64,000 nucleotides of DNA from an uncultured beta proteobacterium (GCA_903908065.1 CAIVQO010000092.1:1-64000); one strand, 5' to 3'. Counted from the first letter of the stretch, positions 54,931 to 63,897 are shown. Notes: generated from the sequence alone by a model not told the origin. Numbers and translations: made by a program.

Positions 54931-55838
54931 AGCCAGCGACCCTACGCGCAGCGCAGCTAGCGGCGCCCAAACAACAGCGCAACTGGGACTGGCGTGCCGC
55001 CGCCAACTTCATCTGCGGCGGGGCCGGCGGTGGCCTGCTGTTGTTTGCCGCTTTCGCCGGATTCGGTCGCGGCGCCACGTTGGCCTCGCTGCTCGCCGGC
55101 ATGGCGCTGATCGGTACCGGGTTGACCTGCGTCTGGTTCGAGATCGGCCGTCCTTGGCGGGCGCTCAATGTTTATCGCCACATCGCCAGCTCCTGGATGA
55201 CGCGCGAGGCCGTCGTTGCGCTGGCCGTATTCGGCTGCGGTGCCCTGGCGGTACTGACGGGCTCGGTGGTTGCTGCGGTCTTTGCCGGCATCTGCGGCGG
55301 TGCTTTCCTCTACAGCCAGGCGCGCATCCTTGCCGCCAACAAGGGCATCCCCGCCTGGCGCCATCCCGCCAGCGTGCCGCTGCTGGTGGCGACCGGGCTG
55401 GCCGAGGGGGCGACATTGGCCCTGGCGATAGGTGCCCTGGCTGGCGCGGTCATCGGTGTGGGATTGGTGGTGGCAGCACTGATCCTGGTCCTCGTCCGCG
55501 CCTGGGCCTGGTGGCGCTACCGCGCGGGGCTGGGCAGCACGGGCGCGCCCGAGGCGGCCCTGCGCGTGCTCGACGGCTTTGCGCCGCGCCTGCTGTGGCT
55601 CGGCACGGTGCTGCCGGCGCTGGCGCTGCTGGCCCTGCTGTTCGGGATGCCGGGGCTGGGGCCAGTGCTGTTGCTGGTGGTACTGCTGGCCGCCGGTACC
55701 GGCGCCTGGCTCAAATACACCCTGGTGCGGCGGGCGGCCTTCACCCAGGGGCTGGCCATCGACCATATCCCGGTGCGCGGGCGCGGCCCGGCCGGTCCGG
55801 CGGTCAAGCCGGGCTGGAAGCCGGCCTCGCAAGGCTGA
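54927..55838 (+). CDS. padD: Phenylacetyl-CoA:acceptor oxidoreductase, membrane anchor
   Basis: 303-residue hydrophobic protein with about eight membrane helices, similar to the NrfD/DmsC class. AANFICGGAGGGLLLFAAFA and TGLTCVWFEIGRPWRALNVY are characteristic early segments. It should anchor PadBC and deliver electrons to the quinone pool. Start overlaps padC by 4 bases. Confidence 0.87.
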   Translation: MKPATLRAAQLAAPKQQRNWDWRAAANFICGGAGGGLLLFAAFAGFGRGATLASLLAGMALIGTGLTCVWFEIGRPWRALNVYRHIASSWMTREAVVALAVFGCGALAVLTGSVVAAVFAGICGGAFLYSQARILAANKGIPAWRHPASVPLLVATGLAEGATLALAIGALAGAVIGVGLVVAALILVLVRAWAWWRYRAGLGSTGAPEAALRVLDGFAPRLLWLGTVLPALALLALLFGMPGLGPVLLLVVLLAAGTGAWLKYTLVRRAAFTQGLAIDHIPVRGRGPAGPAVKPGWKPASQG

Positions 55839-55849
55839 CGGAGGTGAAC

Positions 55850-56422
55850 ATGTACGAGGTACGCATACACGGACGCGGCGGGCAGGGTGCAGTTTCCGCC
55901 GCCACCATGCTGGCGGCGGCGATGCTGGAGCAGGGCAAGTACGCTGTGGCGATTCCCGCCTTCGGCTTCGAACGGCGCGGCGCCCCGGTGGTCTCCTTCG
56001 TTCGCTGCAGCGATCGGGAGATCCGCCAGATGACCAACATCTACGCACCGGACTGCCTGATCTGCGTCGATCCCACGCTGACGCGCTCGGTCGACATCTT
56101 CGCCGGCCTCAAGCCCGGCGGCACCCTGGTGCAGGCTACCAACCGACCGCTCGAGGAGGTCAAGCTGGCGCCCAATGTCGCCACGGCCGGTCTGTGCGAT
56201 GCGGTCAGCATCGCGCTGGAGATCTTCAAGCGGCCGATCACCAACACCATCATGCTCGGCGCCTTCGCCCGGAGCACCGGCGTGGTCTCCCTGGAGGCCC
56301 TGCAGCGCTCGCTGGAAGATTCGGATTTCCGCGACGCCGGCCTGAAGCAGAACCTGATGGCGCTGGAGCGCGGCTACAACGAAACCCGGGTACACACCAT
56401 CGAGCAAAGGGCTGCCGCATGA
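55850..56422 (+). CDS. padE: Phenylglyoxylate dehydrogenase, gamma subunit
   Basis: 190-residue gamma domain of 2-oxoacid:acceptor oxidoreductases, starting YEVRIHGRGGQGAVSAATML, with FGFERRGAPVVSFVR and the late NTIMLGAFARSTGVVSLEAL. Part of the enzyme that converts phenylglyoxylate and CoA to benzoyl-CoA, CO2 and NADH. ATG 55850 has GGAGGTG upstream and overlaps nothing; padF overlaps its stop. Confidence 0.92.
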   Translation: MYEVRIHGRGGQGAVSAATMLAAAMLEQGKYAVAIPAFGFERRGAPVVSFVRCSDREIRQMTNIYAPDCLICVDPTLTRSVDIFAGLKPGGTLVQATNRPLEEVKLAPNVATAGLCDAVSIALEIFKRPITNTIMLGAFARSTGVVSLEALQRSLEDSDFRDAGLKQNLMALERGYNETRVHTIEQRAAA

Positions 56423-56715
56423 GACATAACGCCTACCCGATGTTCAACCTCAAGCAGGCCAACGTGCCCGACGACCTGTCGCCGGTGGCCACGGAGATCA
56501 GCCCCATGCTGCCCGGCGACTGGCGCAGCATGCGGCCGGTGGTGGATCGCGACAAGTGCGTCAAATGCGCCGTGTGCTGGCTTTATTGCCCGGTGCAATG
56601 CGTGCAGGAATACCCCGCCTGGTTCGACTTCAACCTCAAGACCTGCAAGGGTTGCGGCATCTGCGCCAACGAATGCCCGCAGCGCGCGATCACCATGATT
56701 CCGGAGGCAGCATGA
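56419..56715 (+). CDS. padF: Phenylglyoxylate dehydrogenase, delta subunit (ferredoxin-like)
   Basis: 98-residue subunit with two [4Fe-4S] motifs: KCVKCAVCWLYCPVQCVQ and TCKGCGICANECPQRAI. Feeds electrons from the thiamine subunit toward the NADH-forming subunit. Its stop overlaps the ATG of a small open frame that separates it from padG. Confidence 0.92.
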   Translation: MRHNAYPMFNLKQANVPDDLSPVATEISPMLPGDWRSMRPVVDRDKCVKCAVCWLYCPVQCVQEYPAWFDFNLKTCKGCGICANECPQRAITMIPEAA

Positions 56716-56885
56716 GCAGCGGAGGGGGACCCGTGAGCGCAGCGAGCGGGGTCGTAGCGTCCGCGATTGCTGCATGCTGCCGACGCGCCGACATGAAAAT
56801 CTATCGACACGCTATCGGAGGCAGCCGCATGATGATTAATCGCCGTATCGCGAGCGCCGACTTTCATCTGACGGAGGCCGCATGA
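56712..56885 (+). CDS. Small open frame bridging padF and padG (57 codons)
   Basis: A 57-residue frame whose ATG overlaps the padF stop (ATGA at 56712) and whose stop overlaps the padG ATG (ATGA at 56882). The product is Ala/Ser/Gly-rich at the start, with CCRRADMKIYRH in the middle and RIASADFHLTEAA at the end; the last part is encoded by a dispersed repeat copy. Three ribosome-site-like GGAGGC boxes, each followed closely by ATGA or ATGATG, lie at 56703, 56818 and 56875. It looks like an insertion or duplication at a former padF/padG junction rather than an enzyme subunit; whether it is translated is unknown. Confidence 0.35.
   Translation: MSSGGGPVSAASGVVASAIAACCRRADMKIYRHAIGGSRMMINRRIASADFHLTEAA
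56834..56864 (-). repeat. Dispersed repeat copy 9 (between padF and padG)
   Basis: On the minus strand: GAAAGTCGGCGCTCGCG followed by ATACGGCGATTAATC. Exact core and the full ACGGCGAT-ATC tail; 18 bases before padG. Confidence 0.8.
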
Positions 56886-58120
56886 GTACCGCCACGCTGG
56901 AAAAGCCCGCGGCCGCGAAGCCGAAGGTCATCCTCGCCGAGGGCAACGAAGCCGCGGCCCTGGGCGTTGCCCTGGCGCGGCCCGACATGGTGGCGGTATA
57001 TCCGATCACGCCGCAGTCCTCGCTGGTCGAGCATGTCGCCAAGCTGATCGCCGACGGCAAGATGGACGCCGACATCGTCGATGCCGAAGGCGAGCACTCG
57101 GTGCTCTCGGTGCTGCAGGGCGCGGCGCTGGCCGGCGGACGTACCTATACCGCTACCTGCGGCCCCGGCCTGGCCTTCATGTTCGAGCCTTATTTCCGTA
57201 CCTCGGGCATGCGCCTGCCGATGGTGATGACCATCGTCACCCGCGACGGCATCACGCCGCAGTCGGTGTGGGGCGGCCACCAGGACGCGATGACGGTGCG
57301 CGAGGTGGGCTGGATCCAGATCTACTGCGAGTCGGTGCAGGAAGTGCTCGACACCACCATCATGGCCTTCAAGATCGCCGAGCACCACGACGTGATGCTG
57401 CCGGTGAACGTCTGCCTCGACGGCAACTACCTGTCCTACGGTGCCTCGCGCGTCGAGCTGCCGCCGCAGGCCGAGGTCGATGCCTTCATGGGCGACAAGG
57501 ACGTGAATTGGCACGTCGCCCTCGACCCTTCGCGGCCGATGGCGGTCGATCCGCTGACCGGGGGCTCGGGCGGCAAGGGGCCGTCGACCTTCGTGCGCTA
57601 CCGCAAAGGCCAGTGCAAGGGCATGCAGAATGCGCTCGCCGTGATCGAGGAGGTGCATGAAGAATGGGCGCAGCGCTTCGGCCGCCGCTTCGCGCCGCTG
57701 GTCGAGGAATACCGTCTCGACGATGCCGATTACGCGATCATGACCCTGGGCAGCATGTCCGGCGCCGCCAAGGACGCCGTCGATGCCGCGCGCGACGCCG
57801 GGCGCAAGGTGGGCCTGATCAAGCTCAAGACCTTCAGCCCCTTCCCTGTCGTGGCGCTGCAAAAGGCGCTGGCCAAGGTCAAGGCGCTGGGCGTGGTCGA
57901 TCGCTCGGTGGGCTTCCGCTGGAACTGCGGGCCGATGTACCAGGAGACCATGGGCGCGCTCTACCGCCTGGGCCGCTTCATCCCCTCGATGAGCTTCATC
58001 GGCGGCCTGGCCGGCGCTGACATCACCGAGGCCCATTTCCAGCGCGTGATCGCCGAGACCGAGGCGCTGCTGACGAACCCGGCGCCCACAGAGCCCGTCT
58101 GGCTCAACGAGAAGGACTGA
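56882..58120 (+). CDS. padG: Phenylglyoxylate dehydrogenase, alpha subunit
   Basis: 412-residue alpha/transketolase-type subunit of a 2-oxoacid:acceptor oxidoreductase: LAEGNEAAALGVALARPDMV, VYPITPQSSLVEHVAKLI, DAEGEHSVLSVLQGAALAGG and MTLGSMSGAAKDAVDAARDAG. Pairs with PadI to form the thiamine-diphosphate site for phenylglyoxylate. padH begins 4 bases after its stop. Confidence 0.92.
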   Translation: MSTATLEKPAAAKPKVILAEGNEAAALGVALARPDMVAVYPITPQSSLVEHVAKLIADGKMDADIVDAEGEHSVLSVLQGAALAGGRTYTATCGPGLAFMFEPYFRTSGMRLPMVMTIVTRDGITPQSVWGGHQDAMTVREVGWIQIYCESVQEVLDTTIMAFKIAEHHDVMLPVNVCLDGNYLSYGASRVELPPQAEVDAFMGDKDVNWHVALDPSRPMAVDPLTGGSGGKGPSTFVRYRKGQCKGMQNALAVIEEVHEEWAQRFGRRFAPLVEEYRLDDADYAIMTLGSMSGAAKDAVDAARDAGRKVGLIKLKTFSPFPVVALQKALAKVKALGVVDRSVGFRWNCGPMYQETMGALYRLGRFIPSMSFIGGLAGADITEAHFQRVIAETEALLTNPAPTEPVWLNEKD

Positions 58121-58124
58121 GGCC

Positions 58125-59384
58125 ATGCCCAACACCAAATACCTGGTCGTCGGCTCCAGCCACGCCGCGCTCGAAGCGGTGCAGGCGATCCGCATGCACG
58201 ACAGCGAGGGCAGCCTGACGCTGCTGACGCGCGACAGCCACCTGCCGTATTCGCCGACCGTGCTGCCCTACGTGGTGTCCGGGCGCTCGGCGCCAAACGC
58301 CGTTGCCCTGCGCGACGACGCCTATTTCACGCAGCACAAGGTCGATTTTGTGCGCGGCAAGGCGGTGAAGTCGCTGCATGCCGACCGCAATGCCGTGGAA
58401 CTCGACGACGGCAGCGAGATCGCCTACGAAAGGCTGCTGCTGGCCACTGGCGCGTCGCCGGCTATCCCGCCGATCGAGGGCATCGGCAGCGTGTCCTACC
58501 ACGTGCTGCGCACGCTTGATGACGCGACGAAGCTCAATGCCGCGATGAAGCAGGCGAAGCAGGCGGTGGTGATGGGCGCCGGCCTGGTCGGCATGCACGC
58601 CGCCGAGAACCTGGTCAAGGCCGGCGTGCCGGTGACCATCGTCGAAATGGCGAAGCAGCTTACCGACGGCTATTTCGACGCCACGGCGGCTGGGCTGATC
58701 GAAAAGGCCTTTACCGACAATGGCGCGAAGATCTTGACCGGCAGCCGCGTGGTCAAGCTCGCGCCTTCCAGCCTCGGTGCGACGCTGACCCTGGATTCCG
58801 GCGCCACGCTGGAGGCCGACCTGCTGCTGGTGGCGACCGGCGTGCGCGCCAACATCGGTTTCCTCAACGGCTCGGGCGCGCTGGTCGCCCACGACAGGGG
58901 CATCCTGGTGGATGAGACCATGCAGACCAGCGCCGCCAACGTCTGGGCCGCGGGCGACGTCGCCCAGGCCAAGGGCTTCTTCAGCGAGGACAAGGTGATG
59001 AATGCCATCCTGCCCGATGCCGCCGAGCAGGGCCGCATCGCCGGCCAGGCGATGGTCGGCGACCCGGGCCTGCGCCGCTACCCGGGAGGAATCCCGCTCA
59101 ATACCTACCATTTCTTCGGCCGCCACGCGATTTCGGTCGGGTCGAGCAAGGTGCCCGAGGGCGGCGAAGTCTTCACGCGCTTCGACGAGGCCAGCGGCCG
59201 TTACCTCAAGGCCATCTTCCTCGACGGCCGGCTGCGCGGCATCTACGGTGTCAACGAGTTCTTCGACGGCGGCGTGATGTGCCAGCTGATCCTGCGCGGC
59301 ACCGACCTCACGCCGGTGAAGGAGCGCTTCCTCGCCGAGCCGATGAAGGTCGGCCGCGAACTCATGTCGAAGCTCTGGAGGTAG
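58125..59384 (+). CDS. padH: Phenylglyoxylate dehydrogenase, NADH-forming flavoprotein subunit
   Basis: 419-residue FAD/NAD-binding protein of the rubredoxin reductase-like type. FAD site YLVVGSSHAALEAVQAIRMH, NAD site VVMGAGLVGMHAAENLVKAG, and the second FAD motif NVWAAGDVAQAKGF. It makes the enzyme NAD-dependent, unlike ferredoxin-linked relatives. Followed after 2 bases by padI. Confidence 0.92.
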   Translation: MPNTKYLVVGSSHAALEAVQAIRMHDSEGSLTLLTRDSHLPYSPTVLPYVVSGRSAPNAVALRDDAYFTQHKVDFVRGKAVKSLHADRNAVELDDGSEIAYERLLLATGASPAIPPIEGIGSVSYHVLRTLDDATKLNAAMKQAKQAVVMGAGLVGMHAAENLVKAGVPVTIVEMAKQLTDGYFDATAAGLIEKAFTDNGAKILTGSRVVKLAPSSLGATLTLDSGATLEADLLLVATGVRANIGFLNGSGALVAHDRGILVDETMQTSAANVWAAGDVAQAKGFFSEDKVMNAILPDAAEQGRIAGQAMVGDPGLRRYPGGIPLNTYHFFGRHAISVGSSKVPEGGEVFTRFDEASGRYLKAIFLDGRLRGIYGVNEFFDGGVMCQLILRGTDLTPVKERFLAEPMKVGRELMSKLWR

Positions 59385-59386
59385 AC

Positions 59387-60733
59387 ATGTCCGCTTATGC
59401 CACCATCGCCTTCGACGCCGCCAAATGTGACGGCTGCGGCAAATGCATGTCTGCATGTTCGATTCAAAAAGTCGGCGCTGACGACACGGCGCGCTCGCGC
59501 ATCCAGATCGGCGGCAGCGCCGACGCAGGCTTCGAGCTGGCCCTGTGCCGCCAGTGCGGCGATCCGCGCTGCGTCGCCGTCTGCCCGGCCGGGGCCCTGA
59601 GCAAGGATGGCGCCAGCGGCGTGATCGGCTGGGATGCCACCAAGTGCGTCGACTGCCTGCTGTGCACCGTCGGTTGCGCCTATGCCGGCATCGCCCTCGA
59701 CGCCGAAGCGGGGCATGTCGCCAAGTGCGACATGTGCGCAGGCGCTCCGGCCTGCGTGCCGGCCTGCCCGACCGGGGCGCTCAGGCACGTCACCACGGCG
59801 CGCATCTACAACGAGGTCGGCCACTGGGAAGACCTGTTCGCCCCAGGCCTGGCCGGTTGCCAGGGCTGCAACACCGAACTGCTGATGCGCCACACGCTGC
59901 GCCGTGCCGGGCCCGACACCGTTCTGGCGACGCCGCCGGGCTGCGTGCCGGGCATGGGCTCGGTGGGCTTCAACGGCACCACGGGCACCAAGGTGCCGGT
60001 ATTTCACCCGCTGCTGACCAATACGGCCGCCATGCTGGCCGGGATCAAGCGCCAGTACGAGCGCAAGGGACGCGAGGTGCTGGCAATGGCCATCGCCGGC
60101 GACGGCGGGGCGTCGGACGTGGGCTTCCAGTCGCTGTCGGGTGCCGCCGAGCGCAACGAGCGCATCTTCTTCATGGTGGTGGACAACGAGGGCTACATGA
60201 ACACCGGGATGCAGCGCTCGAGCTGCACGCCCTACGGCGCCTGGACCTCGACCACCCCGGTGGGCGTGGGCAAGGGGCCGGCGGGAATGCCTTCGCAGGG
60301 CAAGACGCAGGACGCCAAGAACCTGCCGCTGATCATGGTGAACCATCGCTGCGAGTATGTCGCCACGGCCTCCACGGCCTACATGGAGGACCTCTACGAC
60401 AAGCTGGACAAGGCCATCGCCGCCTCGAAGCGCGGTTTCGCCTACCTGCACGTGTATTCGCCCTGTACCACGGGCTGGCGCTTTCCGACCGACCAGAACA
60501 TGGAAGTGGCGAGAAAGGCCGTCGAAACGAACTTTGTCACCCTGTGGGAGTACACCCCGCAGGAGGGCCTGAGTTTCACCCGGAGGATAGACCAGCCGCT
60601 GCCGGTGACCGAGTACCTGAAGGCCATGGGGCGCTTCCGGCACCTGAGCAATGATCAGATTTCACACATACAGTCCAAGGTCGTGGAAAATCTCGCTTTC
60701 GTAAAACAACTGGCCCAAGTGGCAAAGGTATAG
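59387..60733 (+). CDS. padI: Phenylglyoxylate dehydrogenase, beta subunit with ferredoxin domain
   Basis: 448 residues. Residues 1-155 are a polyferredoxin-like domain with cysteine groups CDGCGKCMSACS, CRQCGDPRCVAVCP, CVDCLLCTVGC and CDMCAGAPACVPACP. The remainder is the thiamine-diphosphate-binding subunit: GCQGCNTELLMRHTLRRAG, AIAGDGGASDVGFQSLSGAAE (GDG) and NEGYMNTGMQRS, the metal/thiamine motif. A repeat copy encodes KVGADDTAR between the first two cysteine groups (residues about 28-36). ATG 59387 follows GGAGGTAG. Confidence 0.93.
   Translation: MSAYATIAFDAAKCDGCGKCMSACSIQKVGADDTARSRIQIGGSADAGFELALCRQCGDPRCVAVCPAGALSKDGASGVIGWDATKCVDCLLCTVGCAYAGIALDAEAGHVAKCDMCAGAPACVPACPTGALRHVTTARIYNEVGHWEDLFAPGLAGCQGCNTELLMRHTLRRAGPDTVLATPPGCVPGMGSVGFNGTTGTKVPVFHPLLTNTAAMLAGIKRQYERKGREVLAMAIAGDGGASDVGFQSLSGAAERNERIFFMVVDNEGYMNTGMQRSSCTPYGAWTSTTPVGVGKGPAGMPSQGKTQDAKNLPLIMVNHRCEYVATASTAYMEDLYDKLDKAIAASKRGFAYLHVYSPCTTGWRFPTDQNMEVARKAVETNFVTLWEYTPQEGLSFTRRIDQPLPVTEYLKAMGRFRHLSNDQISHIQSKVVENLAFVKQLAQVAKV
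59465..59493 (+). repeat. Dispersed repeat copy 10 (in padI)
   Basis: CAAAAAGTCGGCGCTGACG followed by ACACGGCGCG. Exact core and matches copy 1 over AAAGTCGGCGCTG-CGACACGGCG with a single difference. Sense to the gene, giving KVGADDTA. Confidence 0.8.
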
Positions 60734-60742
60734 GGGGGAGCA

Positions 60743-62056
60743 GTGAGCGCATCGAACAACAACGGCCTGGAACCGATCGAAAAGGCCAGCAAGGACGAAC
60801 TGCAAGCCCTGCAGTTGCAGCGCATGAAGTGGTCGATCAAGCACGCTTACGACAATGTGCCGCATTACCGCAAGAAATACGATGCCGCCGGGGTGCACCC
60901 GGACGACCTTAAGACCCTGGCCGACCTCGCCAAGTTTCCCTTCACCACCAAGGCCGACCTGCGCGATACCTACCCCTTCGGCATGTTCGCAACGCCGATG
61001 CGGGACGTGGTCCGCATCCATGCCTCGTCCGGCACCACCGGCAAACCGACGGTGGTCGGCTACACGAAGAACGACATCGCAATGTGGGCCCAGCTCATGG
61101 CCCGCTCGATGCGCGCGGCGGGCTGCAGCGCCGACGACATGATCCTCAATTCCTACGGCTACGGTTTATTCACCGGCGGCCTGGGCGCCCATTACGGCGG
61201 CGAGTGCCTGGGCGCGACGGTGATCCCGATGTCCGGCGGCCAGACCGAAAAGCAGATCCAGCTGATCCAGGATTTCAAGCCGACGGTTATCTGCTGCACG
61301 CCGTCTTACATGCTGACGGTCGCCGACGAGATGATCAAGTTGGGCATCGATCCCCGTGGCACCAGCCTGCGCGTCGGCATCTTCGGCGCCGAACCCTGGA
61401 CCAACGAAATGCGGCGCGAGATCGAGGAACGCCTCAACATCAGCGCCATCGACATCTATGGCCTGTCGGAAGTCATGGGGCCCGGCGTGGCCTGCGAGTG
61501 TGCCGAAACCAAGGACGGTCCCACGTTGTGGGAGGACCACTTTTACCCCGAGATCATCAGCCCCGAATCCGGCGCGGTCCTGCCCGACGGAGAAATGGGC
61601 GAACTGGTATTCACCTCCCTGTCCAAGGAAGCGCTGCCCATCATCCGCTACCGCACACGCGACCTGACCCGCTTGTTGCCGGGCACCGCGCGACCAATGC
61701 GGCGCATGGAAAAGATCACCGGCCGCAGCGACGACATGCTGATCATCCGCGGCGTGAATGTGTTCCCGACCCAGATCGAGGAAATCCTGCTCAAGAATCC
61801 GAACCTGTGCGCCCAGTACCAGCTGCAGGTGACACGCGACGGCCATCTCGACAAGCTCGACGTTTTCGTCGAAGTGCGTGCCGACCTGTCCGACGCCGTC
61901 AATGAGGAGAAGCGCAGGGAAATCGGCGCCGAAGTCGAACACCGGATCAAGGTGCTGGTCGGTGTATCCTCGACCGTGCATGTGGTCGAGACCGACAAGG
62001 TCGAACGCACGCTGGTGGGCAAGGCCAGGCGTGTGATCGACAAGCGGCCGAAATAA
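60743..62056 (+). CDS. padJ: Phenylacetate-CoA ligase (AMP-forming)
   Basis: 437-residue PaaK/PadJ-type ligase that activates phenylacetate with ATP and CoA, first step of the pathway. Seen: RIHASSGTTGKPTVVGYTKN (AMP-binding P-loop), ILNSYGYGLFTGGLGAHYGG, IYGLSEVMGPGVACEC, YRTRDLTRLLPG, ITGRSDDMLIIRGVNVFPTQ and C-terminal KARRVIDKR. GTG start with GGGGGAG upstream. The missing GNE-type extension fits short PaaK relatives. Confidence 0.94.
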   Translation: MSASNNNGLEPIEKASKDELQALQLQRMKWSIKHAYDNVPHYRKKYDAAGVHPDDLKTLADLAKFPFTTKADLRDTYPFGMFATPMRDVVRIHASSGTTGKPTVVGYTKNDIAMWAQLMARSMRAAGCSADDMILNSYGYGLFTGGLGAHYGGECLGATVIPMSGGQTEKQIQLIQDFKPTVICCTPSYMLTVADEMIKLGIDPRGTSLRVGIFGAEPWTNEMRREIEERLNISAIDIYGLSEVMGPGVACECAETKDGPTLWEDHFYPEIISPESGAVLPDGEMGELVFTSLSKEALPIIRYRTRDLTRLLPGTARPMRRMEKITGRSDDMLIIRGVNVFPTQIEEILLKNPNLCAQYQLQVTRDGHLDKLDVFVEVRADLSDAVNEEKRREIGAEVEHRIKVLVGVSSTVHVVETDKVERTLVGKARRVIDKRPK

Positions 62057-62083
62057 GCGGTCGCCAACGGGGGAGATCCGATC

Positions 62084-62956
62084 TTGTCGCAATTCCTGCA
62101 GTTCCTGTTTTCCGGCATCACGGTCGGCGCCACCTACGCGCTGGCCGCGCTGGGCTTCACCTTGATCTACAACGCCAGCAACGTGATCAATTTTGCCCAG
62201 GGCGAATTCATCATGCTGGGCGGCATGTTGGTCTTCTTCTTCCTCCAGGCCGGCCTGCCGATGCCCGTGGCGATCTTCCTTGCGATTGCCATTCCGGCAA
62301 TCGTCGGCATGCTGATCGAAAAATTCACCATCGAGCCGGCGCGCGAGGCGGACGTGGTTACGCTGATCATCATCACCATCGGCGTCTCGCTGGTGATCCG
62401 CGGCGTGATCCAGGTCTGGCTGGGCAAGGGTACGCACAGCTATCCGGCGTTTTCCGGCAACGATCCGATCCTCATCGGCGGTGCCACGCTGCTACCGCAA
62501 AGCCTCTGGGTGCTCGGCATCACGGCGCTGGTGGTGGTGGCGCTGTGGTACTTCTTCAGCCGCACGCTGGCCGGCAAGGCCATCCTCGCCACCTCCTGCA
62601 ATCCGTTGGCGGCGCAGCTGGTGGGCGTCAATACGCAATGGGTGCTGCTGGTCAGCTTCGCGCTTTCGGCGGCGCTGGGCGCCATCGGTGGCGTGCTGCT
62701 GACGCCGATCACGCTCACTTCCTACGATGTCGGCATCATGCTCGGCCTCAAGGGCTTTGTCGCCGTGGTGGTCGGCGGCCTTGGCAGCGGCCTGGGTGCC
62801 GTGGTCGGCGGCCTGCTGGTGGGCATCATCGAAGCCATGGCGGCGGGCTATATCTCCTCGGCCTACAAGGATGCCGTGCCCTTCATCCTGATCCTGGTGA
62901 TCCTGTTCTTCCTGCCGCGCGGCATTTTCGGCGCCAAGGTCACGGAGCGGGTATGA
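62084..62956 (+). CDS. livH: ABC transporter inner-membrane permease (LivH type)
   Basis: 290-residue permease of the branched-chain amino-acid family, eight or so helices: SGITVGATYALAALGFTLIY, NFAQGEFIMLGG, LLTPITLTSYDVGIMLGLKG and the C-terminal FFLPRGIFGAKV. TTG start with a GGGGGAG about 10 bases upstream. Placed right after padJ, so the substrate is probably phenylacetate, phenylalanine or a related aromatic acid rather than leucine (inference). Confidence 0.9.
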   Translation: MSQFLQFLFSGITVGATYALAALGFTLIYNASNVINFAQGEFIMLGGMLVFFFLQAGLPMPVAIFLAIAIPAIVGMLIEKFTIEPAREADVVTLIIITIGVSLVIRGVIQVWLGKGTHSYPAFSGNDPILIGGATLLPQSLWVLGITALVVVALWYFFSRTLAGKAILATSCNPLAAQLVGVNTQWVLLVSFALSAALGAIGGVLLTPITLTSYDVGIMLGLKGFVAVVVGGLGSGLGAVVGGLLVGIIEAMAAGYISSAYKDAVPFILILVILFFLPRGIFGAKVTERV

Positions 62957-63897
62957 ACATGCTTCGCCGCCACAAGCCCTTGCTGATCCTCGCCGCGGTC
63001 TTGCTGTGCCTGCCGCTGGTATTGCCCAACAACTTCTACTATGACATCGCGATCCGCATGGCGATCAACGCCATCATCGTGCTCGGCCTCAATCTTTTGA
63101 TCGGCTTCGCCGGCCAGATCAGCCTCGGCCACGCCGGATTCATTGGCATCGGCGCCTACGCCTCGGCGATCCTGCCGACGCATTTCAACTGGCATCCCTT
63201 GCTGGCGATGGTGGCCGGGGCGGTCGGCGCCAGCGTCGTCGCCGCCATCGTCGCGCGGCCGATCTTCCGCCTCAAGGGGCATTACCTGGCGATGGCCACG
63301 CTGGGCCTGGGCATCATCATCGCCATCGTGATCAAGAACGAAGCCACCTACACCGGCGGTCCCGACGGCATGCCGGTCCCGGCGCTGGGCATCGGCAGCT
63401 TCAGCATCAATGGCGAAAAGCAGTGGTACTGGGTGCTGGCGGCCCTGCTGCTGTTCAGCTTCTGGGCCTCGCGCAACCTGATCGATTCCCCCTTCGGCCG
63501 CGCCCTGCGCGCGCTGCACGGTTCCGAGGTGGCCTCGCAGGTAATGGGCGTCGATGTCGTGCGCTACAAGGTGGCGATCTTCATCCTCTCCGCCTTTTTT
63601 GCCAGCCTCATGGGCAGCGTGACGGCCCACTACATCGGCTTCGTCACGCCCAACATCGCCGACTTCTTCCATTCCATCGAACTGGTGACCATGGTGGTGG
63701 TCGGCGGCATGGCCTCGATCTACGGCTCGCTGATCGGCGCGGTGCTGCTGACGGCCTTGCCACAGGCGCTGTCGACCTTCGAGGGCTGGGAGACCGTGGT
63801 CTTTGGCAGTATTCTGATCTTCTGCATGATCTTCATGCCGCGCGGCCTGGTGCCGACCTTGGCCGAGCGTTTTGGCGGTCGCGGGGAGGACGCCTGA
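62953..63897 (+). CDS. livM: ABC transporter inner-membrane permease (LivM type)
   Basis: 314-residue partner permease: MAINAIIVLGLNLLIGFAGQ, ISLGHAGFIGIGAYASAILP (family motif), GPDGMPVPALG, FGRALRALHGSEVASQVMGVD, GMASIYGSLIGAVLLTALPQ and terminal FMPRGLVPTLAERF. ATG overlaps the livH stop. Confidence 0.92.
   Translation: MNMLRRHKPLLILAAVLLCLPLVLPNNFYYDIAIRMAINAIIVLGLNLLIGFAGQISLGHAGFIGIGAYASAILPTHFNWHPLLAMVAGAVGASVVAAIVARPIFRLKGHYLAMATLGLGIIIAIVIKNEATYTGGPDGMPVPALGIGSFSINGEKQWYWVLAALLLFSFWASRNLIDSPFGRALRALHGSEVASQVMGVDVVRYKVAIFILSAFFASLMGSVTAHYIGFVTPNIADFFHSIELVTMVVVGGMASIYGSLIGAVLLTALPQALSTFEGWETVVFGSILIFCMIFMPRGLVPTLAERFGGRGEDA

Noticed and set aside
61200-62440. Minus-strand 423-codon frame over padJ/livH
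   Set aside because: Shadow frame of two well-supported plus-strand genes.
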